64,000 nucleotides of DNA, taken from NCBI RefSeq assembly GCF_030816715.1, contig NZ_JAUSYH010000001.1:992001-1056000 (forward strand). The letters are read 5' to 3'. Source of the stretch: Streptomyces achromogenes (lineage in GTDB: Bacteria > Actinomycetota > Actinomycetes > Streptomycetales > Streptomycetaceae). The position numbers and the translations under genes are program-made. The notes beneath the pieces were generated by a model that had not been told where the DNA came from, searched no databases, and was given only the letters and a program-made list of their open reading frames with translations. Shown here in pieces: positions 57,181 to 64,000 of the stretch (the first letter of the stretch is position 1; each line of letters opens with the position of its first letter).

Positions 57181-57210
57181 GGTGGGGTGGTGGGCCGTGA
57201 CCCGCAGAGG

Positions 57211-57939
57211 TCACGAGTCGGGCTGGAACACGGTGCGTGCGGCGACCTGGGCGCCGGCATGGCTGATGGCGATCGGGCGTCCCCTGCGGTCTTGGTGGAT
57301 GAGGCGCAGTTGCACATGGGCCAGAAGCTGGGCCTCGGGATCGTCCAGTTCCATGCCGCACACCTCACGAACCCGCCGGATGCGATAGCGGGACGTGTTG
57401 GGGGGACACCCAGCGCCCGGGATGCCGCGGGCACGTCGAGAAGTGATCGAGGTAGGCCCGCAGTGTGTCGATCAAGGCTCCGCCGTGCTCGGCGTCGTAC
57501 GCGGCCAAACGTGTCACCAGCAGCTCCGGCGACAGCGGCACCTCGCGCAGCGTGTCGAGGATGCACATCATCGCCAGTGTCTCGGCGACCTCGCCCACCC
57601 GCGCGACGGTGCCGAGTCCGTCGCGGGACAGCAGTGCCCGCAGCGCCAGGCGGCCGCCCGCCGGGACTCGGCCACCTGGCGCTGCGGGTGCGCCCCCTCC
57701 CCGACACCGACGCACACCCGCGCGGCGAGGATCGCTGACAGCAACCCGGCGAGGGCTTCGCCCAGCCGTGCCACCTGTGCCGCGGCGGGCTCGGCGTCCG
57801 GTGCCGATCCGCCCACCAGGACCAGCAAACCACCGGCGACCACCACTACCGCCTCGTGCCCGTGCGCGGCACACTGCATGGCCACCAGATCCGGAACGCG
57901 GTCTTCGTCCCGGCCACCGCGTGCGGCATGCACCGCCAA
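57211..57939 (-). pseudogene. Frameshifted PucR-family regulator
   Basis: Three frames on the minus strand each carry part of one protein: AQVARLGEALAGLLSAILAA (GGDEF-like region), then GEVAETLAMMCILDTLRE and GGALIDTLRAYLDHFS, then PPNTSRYRIRRVREVCG and LDDPEAQLLAHVQLRL (HTH_30), ending at 57211. At least two frameshifts, one within the DNA-binding domain, should inactivate it. The start is not found. Confidence 0.7.
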
Positions 57940-58290
57940 TCAGACGCCGTAGGGGTTTTCGATGATGTAGACCCAGTCCCCCTCGCTCGTCCTCTTCATC
58001 ACCTCGACCGACTTCCCCTCTACGATGCCGTCTTCGCTCGTGATCCGCCAGGGCACCTGGACCATCGCCAGGTCGCCGTTCTGATGGACCGACGCGGCTC
58101 CCATCTCGAAGGTGCTGGGCGAGGCGAGGTAGGGCTTCAGCGCTTCCTTGATGCCTTCCCTGCCGTAGACCGGCTCCTGCCCCGGTCCCGGTACGAACAT
58201 GGCGTCTTCGGCGAACAGGGAACCCAGTCCGTCGAGGTCCCGGTCCTTGAGGTACTGGGCGAAGCGCTCGTGCACAACTTCCGGCTTCAT
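57940..58290 (-). CDS. SnoaL/DUF4440-like NTF2-fold protein
   Basis: 116 residues from ATG 58290. LFAEDAMFVPGPGQEPVYGR, a QVPWRITSEDG strand and a C-terminal WVYIIENPYG are typical of small ketosteroid-isomerase-like proteins. Role unknown. It lies in a decayed region between two pseudogenes yet its frame is intact. Confidence 0.75.
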   Translation of the reverse strand: MKPEVVHERFAQYLKDRDLDGLGSLFAEDAMFVPGPGQEPVYGREGIKEALKPYLASPSTFEMGAASVHQNGDLAMVQVPWRITSEDGIVEGKSVEVMKRTSEGDWVYIIENPYGV

Positions 58291-58342
58291 GTTCTTTCCT
58301 CTTCTTTTCTATTCGTTTCTTCGTTGCGGACGGGCCGGTCGG

Positions 58343-58530
58343 CTACAGGCCGATCTGCGTGAGCCATTGACCGGTGGTGCGCGGCGTCAGCCCCACAAGC
58401 TGCCGGGCGCTGTCATGCGCGCTGATGATCTTGTCCGGCACGGTGGCGAGGCCCTCGTACGGTGCGGTGACCACAGCCGCTCCCGCGTCTGCGGCGGCAC
58501 AGGAGGAGCGGGTTGGTGTGCCGGCAGCGG
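58343..58530 (-). pseudogene. C-terminal tail of an NmrA-like NAD(P)-binding protein
   Basis: Minus-strand frame ends with VGLTPRTTGQWL and a stop at 58343, like the tail of NmrA/SDR-type redox sensors (GRTPRT...EWL). Nothing upstream continues the fold. Weak. Confidence 0.4.
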
Positions 58531-58544
58531 CCCTGGGTGAGGTG

Positions 58545-59357
58545 TCAGCGGGTGTGCGGGTCGGGCAGGGTGAGGGGCTCGCCCAGGGTGGGCCAGTGCA
58601 GGGGGACGCCGGCCGTCTCGAAGGTCTGCTGGACGTGGCCGCGGTCCTCGGTGTAGTGCGCCCAGCCCTCGGCGTGCACGGCCACCACGAGGGGGTCGCC
58701 GAGCAGGCGGCGGGCCTCGACGGCCTGGACCGCGGTCAGCGACAGCCGAACGTCACCGAATGCCTCGAATCCGGCCGCGCCCAGGTGCAGCAGCGCCACG
58801 TCGACGCGGTACCGGCCGGCCAGGGCGCTCATCGCGTCCAGGTCGACGGTGTCACCGGAGACGTACACGCTCGGCGTGGAGCCGTCGTCGGTGTGCAGGA
58901 GGAAGCCGGTGACCGGGCCGGTGAGTTCCTCGGTGCCGACGGGACCGTGGCGGGCGGGGACCGCGGTGATGTTCAGCGGCGTACGGCCCGGCGTCGACAG
59001 GGTCCTAGTCTGCCAGGGCTCCAGGCCGACGGCCGCACCCCCCAGATCGGTGGCGCCGGCGACGGTGGTGAACACCTGCGAGGCAGCGGAGGCCACCGCA
59101 CGCCCGGCGGTGTCGAGGTTGTCCAGATGCCCGGTGTGGCTGACCACGACGGCGTCGAGAGCGGGCAGTTGCGAGGGCTTCAGCGCCGGGTCGGCGGTCT
59201 TGCGCACCGAAACCGGGCCGTCCTGGTACTCGGTGCCGGCGGCGTCGAAGGTCGGGTCGGTCAGCAGCGTCCAGCCGGCCAGGCGGATCAGCGCGGTGGG
59301 GCCGCCGAGCACCGTCACGTTGTTCACGGCGCGGGTCACGGCGTCGTCGGTTGCCAC
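58545..59357 (-). CDS. MBL-fold metallo-hydrolase (UlaG-like) with unusual metal motif
   Basis: 270 residues from ATG 59357. Metallo-beta-lactamase fold: TLLTDPTFD, VVVSHTGHLDNLD, PARHGPVG, YVSGDTVDL and AVHAEGWAHY. The canonical HxHxDH metal motif is replaced by H-T-G-H-L-D, which keeps two His and one Asp with changed spacing. Divergent from an HxlR regulator, an arrangement common for stress-inducible or quinone/aldehyde-responsive enzymes. Confidence 0.85.
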   Translation of the reverse strand: MATDDAVTRAVNNVTVLGGPTALIRLAGWTLLTDPTFDAAGTEYQDGPVSVRKTADPALKPSQLPALDAVVVSHTGHLDNLDTAGRAVASAASQVFTTVAGATDLGGAAVGLEPWQTRTLSTPGRTPLNITAVPARHGPVGTEELTGPVTGFLLHTDDGSTPSVYVSGDTVDLDAMSALAGRYRVDVALLHLGAAGFEAFGDVRLSLTAVQAVEARRLLGDPLVVAVHAEGWAHYTEDRGHVQQTFETAGVPLHWPTLGEPLTLPDPHTR

Positions 59358-59405
59358 GGGTTACTCCTTGACGATCAGGGGTTGGTCCCCTCACTCTGAC
59401 CGAGT

Positions 59406-59424
59406 TACTTCCTATGGGGAAGTA
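59406..59424. promoter_or_regulatory. HxlR-type operator candidate
   Basis: TACTTCC-N5-GGAAGTA, a perfect 7-base inverted repeat midway between the divergent MBL-hydrolase and HxlR genes. HxlR/YodB-type regulators are known to bind TACT...AGTA palindromes, so autoregulation and control of the hydrolase is likely. Confidence 0.65.
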
Positions 59425-59448
59425 CATACCTTTAGGTGAGGTGAGCAC

Positions 59449-59823
59449 GTGCAGGAAAGCACGCGCGGCAACGTCCGTAATCCGGCCTGCCCCGGCAGGC
59501 AGCTGTTCGACCTGGTCACCGCCCGGTGGGCCGCCCTGGTCCTGGTCGACCTCATGGAGGGCCCGCAACGCTGGTCCGAGCTGCGCCGTCGGGCCGGCGG
59601 CGTCAGCGACAAAATGCTCGCGCAGACCCTGCGCGACCTCGAAACCGGCGGACTGATCACCCGCACCGTGCACGCCGACCGCCCACCGACGGTGCTGTAC
59701 GCCCTGACCGACCTCGCCCGCGACGCCACCCCCGCACTGCAACACCTGCAGAACTGGGCCGAAGAACACACCAGCGACTACGCCCACCACCGACGCACCC
59801 ACACCACCCACCCGACACCCTGA
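59449..59823 (+). CDS. HxlR-family transcriptional regulator
   Basis: 124 residues from GTG 59449. NPACPGRQLFDLVTARWA with the conserved Cys, then the winged helix (GPQRWSELRRRAGGVSDKML, TLRDLETGGLITRT). The single N-terminal Cys is at the redox/electrophile-sensing position of the family. Divergent partner is the MBL hydrolase. Confidence 0.9.
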   Translation: MQESTRGNVRNPACPGRQLFDLVTARWAALVLVDLMEGPQRWSELRRRAGGVSDKMLAQTLRDLETGGLITRTVHADRPPTVLYALTDLARDATPALQHLQNWAEEHTSDYAHHRRTHTTHPTP

Positions 59824-60082
59824 AAAGTCAGACTCGGTGCACATCTCGCAGTCGCTCGCACCAGCCTCCCGACGCAACGATGCTCGATCGGAACCGAGAG
59901 CCCTCCCCCATCTGACGGCCGTCATCCCTAGGCGGAATGGCGGCCGTCGGGGCCTCAGCGTCCCAGACCGCAGGGAGTCGCCGTGATAGGAGCGGTCGTG
60001 ACGAGTGTCCGAAGGTCCTTCGTCGGATATTCGAATGTTCCGCGTCGGGCCCTTCCCACGGACGGGCGCCGCCGAGCGTCGG
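59824..60082. other. Intergenic, no gene seen
   Basis: About 260 bases between HxlR gene and the acetylesterase stop; no motif found. Confidence 0.5.
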
Positions 60083-61154
60083 TCAGCGCGGGTACGCGGC
60101 CAGGGGCAGACGCTGCTCCCGGATGCTCTGGAGCACCAGACCGCCGATCCGCGTCGCACCGTACTGCGAGAAGTGGGTGTTGTCCGTGACGCCGTCGACG
60201 GAGGAGCGGAGGTAGAGCTGTGCGGAGGCGGACGGGCCGAGGGACTCGACCAGCGTCTGGCTCTTGGAGGTCAGGTCGATCACCGGCACGTTCTGTGCCG
60301 CGCCGACTGCGCGCATCTCGGCGGGCAGGTTCACACCGACCCCGTTGATGTGCAGCGCCGTGGGCGTGAGCCGGTTGCCGTTGAACAGCCGGCGGACCGG
60401 CGGGGTGACCAGGACCGGGACGCCGCCCTTCGCACGGACCTGCGTGATCATGGAGGTGAGGTTGCTCCGGAAAGCGGACGCTCTGGTCTGCTTGTCGTTG
60501 TGGCCGAACTGGATGAAGACCGCGTCGTTCGCCCTGACCTTCGCCAGCAGGGCCGGGAGGAGCGCCGAGTTGGACAGGAAGCTGCCCGAACTCTCCCCTG
60601 AGTCGGCGTAGTTGGCGACGGCGGCGCCGGGACCCACCGCAGTCGTGATCATCTGGCCCCATCCGGTGTACGGGGCGGCCGGCTGGTCGCACACGGTCGA
60701 GTCACCGGCCAGGTAGGCGACCAGCGGCTGGGTCGCCGGCCTCACCGAGACGGCCGGCACCTGCGGGTTGGATCCTGCGAACCGGATGTCCAGCCCGGGG
60801 TTTCCGGTGCCGCCCTGACCGGTCGGCTGTCCTTCCGGCTGCCGCACATTGACCGAACGAGTACGTGGCGACGGCACCGGCCGCCGTCTTGGTCGCCGGA
60901 AGCATCAGGCGCCGGGCCTCCACCCACATCTCGGTCTGCCCGGCGGAGGCGGCGCCCCCGATGGAGACCGTCACGTCGTCTTTGCCGGGTGAGACCGCGT
61001 AGTGACACTTGATCGGCGAGGTGCCTGAACAGCCGGCCGGCACAGCCCGCGTGGCCGCGTCGGCATGCGCCGCACCGGTGGCGACCAGCGTCGCAAGGGT
61101 CAAGAGACCCGCTGCTCCCAGCCTGACCACGTCCCCTTCCGGGCTGAATGTCAT
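60083..61154 (-). pseudogene. Secreted rhamnogalacturonan acetylesterase (SGNH), frameshifted
   Basis: From ATG 61154 (or 61160) the first frame gives a signal peptide (GLLTLATLVATGAAHADA) and an N-terminal beta domain (VSIGGAASAGQTEMWVEARR) ending in TYSF. A one-base shift near 60850 moves to the second frame, which carries the SGNH hydrolase: VYLAGDST-type block I (AGDSTVC), FGHND and TDNTHFSQYGA, ending at 60083. The enzyme removes acetyl groups from rhamnogalacturonan I. With the shift only the first third can be made. It lies downstream of the broken GH53 gene. Confidence 0.85.
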
Positions 61155-61222
61155 ATGCATCTCAATCACCAGTTCCAATCCTTGACCGGAGGGATGCCCG
61201 AGTCGAGGTTCACGGTCGACGC

Positions 61223-62280
61223 TCAGGCCTGGGTGAAGCCGTTCATAATGACGGTGGGCCGCTGCGTGGAGGAGTCCCAGGCACCGTTGCCGTAGCCGGT
61301 GAACGGGGACATGCACTCCGGCTCCCAATAGAAGATGCCCTGTCCACCGTTGGCCTTCAGGGCCTTGATGTACGCGACCAGCGCGGCCTGAGTGGAGGAG
61401 GCTCTGTCCACCCGTCCGCCGAACTCGGTCTGCATGAAGGGCTTGCCGTAGGCGGCCGAGATCTTCTTCGTGTTCGCCACGATCCCGGGGGCGAGGCCGG
61501 CGCTGCCGTAGGAGGAGAACACCGACATGTCCCACTTGCCGCCGCCCGCGGCGTAGCGGCTGAAGAACGTCGTCATCGAGTCGTACTTCTGCGGCTGGGC
61601 CAGGTGGATGCACACCGTCGAGGCCGGCGACACCGCCTTGACCTGGGTGTAGGCGGCGTTGAACAGCCCGGTCATCTGCGCCGGGTTGGAGACGCTGCCG
61701 ACGGGCGGCAGATCCCGCTGTTGGTCTCGTTGCCGATCTGCACCCAGGTGGGCAGCACGTCGTTGTTCTTCATGACCGTCATGCTCTGGTTCACGTACGT
61801 ACTCATCGCGGTGAGCATCCGGCTGTAGCTCATGCCCCTCCACGCGGCGGGCGGGTTCTGCACACCCACGGAGTTCCAGGTGTCGCCGAACATGTAGTCG
61901 AGCATGATCGACATTCCTGCGGCCTTGACCCGCTTGGCGAAGGCGGCGACCTCGTTGATGCCGCAGTGCCCGTCGGTCGGGCTGCTGGAGGGATTGACAA
62001 ACGTGCGCAATCGCACGGCGGTGATTCCGTACCCCTTGAGAATCGTCAGCAGGTCCTGCTTCTGACCGCTCGCGTTCTTTCAGGAGAAGCCGCGCGCCTC
62101 CATCTGCGGCGCCCAGCTGACGTCGACGCCCTTCACGAAAGGCGCTGCGGCGGCGTTGGCCGGTGTCTCTAGTTCGGCGAGCGCGGCGGCGGTGGCAATC
62201 GCACCGGCCGTCGCGGAGGTGGCCTTGAGCAGAGTACGGCGGCTCATCGAACCAGAGCAGGATGACTGGCTCGGAGACAT
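61223..62280 (-). pseudogene. GH53 endo-beta-1,4-galactanase with a nonsense codon and a frameshift
   Basis: Tat-type start (SRRTLLKATSATAGA; ATG at 62280 or 62247), then FVKGVDVSWAPQME. TGA at 62080-62082 stands where GH53 proteins have Trp (GFS-stop-KNASG). The next frame-consistent part has VRLRTFVNP, FGDTWNSVGVQNP and acid/base WVQIGNETNSG; a frameshift near 61710 leads to SNPAQMTGLFNAAYT, nucleophile Glu in FMQTEFGG and the FYWEPEC end. Two independent lesions argue for true decay. It has no discoidin domain, unlike the GH53 gene at the left edge. Confidence 0.85.
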
Positions 62281-62906
62281 TGTCGCTCCTCTCCACCCGA
62301 CGACCGCACGTGAGTCGTAGCGGCCGACGGGCGGTTGGTAGTGGGTTGGGGTGTTGGGTTGGGTCGGGAGTTGGGGGTGCGTGTTTCGAGGGCTTGGTGC
62401 AGATGAGCGGGGCGGTGGTCGCCGTGGGAGGTGTTCGCACCGATAGGGCGGAGCTGCTCGTCCGAGGGGCCGTCCACACGACGGCCGCAGCGGGTCTCAC
62501 TGCGAACCGGCCTTGCCCCGCACCTGGTCGGCCGCCCATGCGGTGCAGCACGGTCGGCCACACGGCGGGGTTCAGGGGTGTGGACGGTTGGCCTTGGTGC
62601 CGCTGTTTGAGTGGACCCCGGATCCGGTCAGCGGGCGTGTGTCGTTGGACGTGCCGTACCTGTCGATGTGGGTGCCGTTGAGAAGTTCGCGCACTGTGTC
62701 GCCGTGCCGCCGGCTGACGAAGTTCGTGCTGGACGGCTCCCGGCCCAGGGAGGCGCCGGCGGTCGCGCGCAGGGTGGTGTCGGAGGCGGACCGTGAGTCG
62801 ACGTCGGGCTGCCGGCGTAGACCACCGGATGCAGCCGGCAGCCCGAGACCTGATGTTGACCAAATCATGACAACCCAACGATCAGGGGCGGTGAGCGGTT
62901 TACCCC
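62281..62906. other. Spacer with an unrecognised minus-strand frame
   Basis: A minus-strand frame at 62572-62928 ends in text such as STNFVSRRHGDTV and LTGSGVHSNSGTK, which looks protein-like, but I cannot place it in a family and it overlaps the end of the hydrolase. It may be a fragment of another secreted protein. Otherwise nothing seen. Confidence 0.35.
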
Positions 62907-63788
62907 TCAGCCGAGGACGGATTCCCACTTGGTTTTGGGCCCGGCCGCGTCGGCAGGGAGGCGGTCCCGTGCGGCGGTGTCGCCATACATGCTCCAGCGC
63001 GCCCAGTCGACGACGGTGTTCGGGAAGCGGTTGTCGCTCCAGAAGCTGGTGTGGCTGCCGCCGAGGAAGGTGAGGAACGCCTTGGGCCAGGTGATCTCCT
63101 TATACGCCTGCCGGGCCGAGCTGTACGAGGTGGTCGAGTCCCGGTCACCGTGGACGAACAGGACCTTGGCGGAGACCGAACGGGACGGGTTGCCCATGTC
63201 CACGCAGGACTGCGGGTTAGCGGAGATGATCCGGCTGTCGGGCCATGAGGTCAGCAGGCCATGCGTGATCATGCCGCCCAAGGAGTGGCCGGAGACGCCG
63301 ACGCCGATGCCGGTGTTGAGGTGCCCGGCCAGCGGTCCGCTCGCGTTGAGTGCGAGGGTGTTGGTGAGGATCTGCGAGACATCCTTGGAGGAGTTGCCGT
63401 TGTTGACGTCGTTGAAGTTGTGGTTGAAGTACGGGGCGGGGACGACGAAGCCCGCCGCGGCCAGGGCCCGGATGATGAACAGGGAGTCCTGCGGGCTGCT
63501 TCCGTAGCCGTGGGTGAAGTTGTAGACGGGGAAGACACCGTTCGCGACCGGGGCGTCCGTCACCGGGCTGCCGCCGGGGGCGCCGGGGGCGGGGTAGTAG
63601 ACATAGGTGGTGCACCGGCGGCTGCCGCGGGTCCAGTCATACCGGCGCACGCCGACCGCATACGGCGTGGTCGGTGCGCCCTGCGGCCTGACGAGGGCGC
63701 CTGCCTGCCCGGTGCCGAGCAGGGACGCGCCCACGCCTGCAGCTCCGGCCGCGCTCAGGGCCAGGAAAGTACGCCGTTGCATGCTCAT
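62907..63788 (-). CDS. Tat-exported alpha/beta hydrolase, close paralogue of 1983-3296 without lectin domain
   Basis: 293 residues from ATG 63788. Twin-arginine signal (MQRRTFLALSAAG), nucleophile elbow GHSLGG, acid in VHGDRDSTT, His in GGSHTSFW. Long stretches are identical to the left-end copy (for example ISANPQSCVDMGNP), and the DNA is also highly similar. The protein stops where the left copy continues into its ricin-type domain. Intact, unlike its two neighbours downstream. Confidence 0.9.
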   Translation of the reverse strand: MSMQRRTFLALSAAGAAGVGASLLGTGQAGALVRPQGAPTTPYAVGVRRYDWTRGSRRCTTYVYYPAPGAPGGSPVTDAPVANGVFPVYNFTHGYGSSPQDSLFIIRALAAAGFVVPAPYFNHNFNDVNNGNSSKDVSQILTNTLALNASGPLAGHLNTGIGVGVSGHSLGGMITHGLLTSWPDSRIISANPQSCVDMGNPSRSVSAKVLFVHGDRDSTTSYSSARQAYKEITWPKAFLTFLGGSHTSFWSDNRFPNTVVDWARWSMYGDTAARDRLPADAAGPKTKWESVLG

Positions 63789-64000
63789 AGATGACTCCTG
63801 TGTGAGTGGGGGGATTGCTCGGAAGGGAAACGTGCGCCTGGTTCTTGGGTGAGCACCCGTCGCGCTTGAGGGAGTCCGTCACGACGTCGTTCTCCAGCGC
63901 GCTCGCCGGTCCAGGCGCGACCGCAACGGTCGAGCCGACCTGCCGTGACACACGCATGGAGATGCCTCGCCCGCCACATGTCTGTGAACGCTCCCACGCC
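63789..64000. other. Upstream region of the hydrolase, window edge
   Basis: Holds the hydrolase promoter and ribosome site (AGGAGTC just before the start on the minus strand). No gene seen to the edge. Confidence 0.45.

Noticed and set aside
62572..62928. Possible M4-peptidase-like text (GVHSNSG) on the minus strand
   Set aside because: The resemblance is limited to a few residues, the HExxH zinc site is absent, and the frame overlaps the hydrolase end. Left as unrecognised.

Overview
The window is GC-rich actinobacterial DNA, most likely from a Streptomyces chromosome arm or a large accessory replicon. The support is the codon bias, the many GTG starts with GGAGG-type ribosome sites, stop/start overlaps (GTGA, ATGA, TGATG), Tat-type secretion signals, a large SARP/AfsR-type regulator, and PucR, HxlR and GAF-LuxR regulators. 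It is accessory in character: about ten broken or fragmentary genes, an IS110-type remnant, a tRNA 3' fragment, and paralogous genes near both ends.

Layout. 1-3.3 kb: secreted plant-polysaccharide enzymes (GH53 endo-galactanase with a discoidin-like domain; a Tat-exported serine hydrolase with a ricin-type lectin domain). 3.3-6.9 kb: decayed DNA (MHS transporter stub, IS110 remnant, degraded ferredoxin reductase) around one intact alpha/beta hydrolase. 6.9-16.5 kb: a tightly packed 12-gene aromatic catabolic operon, comprising a DUF1185 protein, an enamidase-like amidohydrolase, ferredoxin, ferredoxin reductase, a hydrolase resembling 2,6-dihydroxypseudooxynicotine hydrolase, a LigA/LigB class III extradiol dioxygenase, a hydratase-aldolase, Rieske dioxygenase alpha and beta subunits, a small dihydrodiol-dehydrogenase-associated protein and an SDR dehydrogenase. 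18-28.9 kb: regulators (SARP, two GAF-LuxR proteins, a FixJ-type response regulator, TetR) around a heme aldoxime dehydratase and a second alpha/beta hydrolase.

29.1-37.9 kb: an oligopeptide-type ABC importer (including a permease-ATPase fusion) running into a GH2 beta-glucuronidase and a secreted GH39-like glycosidase, which suggests uptake and hydrolysis of uronate-containing oligosaccharides. 38.2 kb: tRNA 3' fragment plus terminator, a possible attachment-site scar. 38.3-43.2 kb: secreted tannase/feruloyl esterase, acyl-CoA synthetase and PucR regulator. 43.8-48 kb: MMPL exporter and a two-component system. 48-56.9 kb: an ACMSD-like amidohydrolase, a LIV-type ABC importer with a frameshifted livG and no binding protein, and, divergently, an NTF2-like protein, two acyl-CoA dehydrogenases and a TesB thioesterase. 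This looks like import and CoA-linked breakdown of an organic acid.

56.9-58.5 kb: gene graveyard (decarboxylase C-terminus, PucR regulator, NmrA-like tail). 58.5-59.8 kb: a divergent MBL-fold hydrolase/HxlR pair with a clear operator-like palindrome. 60-63.8 kb: broken rhamnogalacturonan acetylesterase, broken GH53 galactanase and an intact close paralogue of the left-end hydrolase in inverted orientation. The strongest candidate for an undescribed system is the 6.9-16.5 kb operon. Its gene set would fit a bicyclic N-heteroaromatic or aromatic amide substrate, but the substrate cannot be read from sequence.
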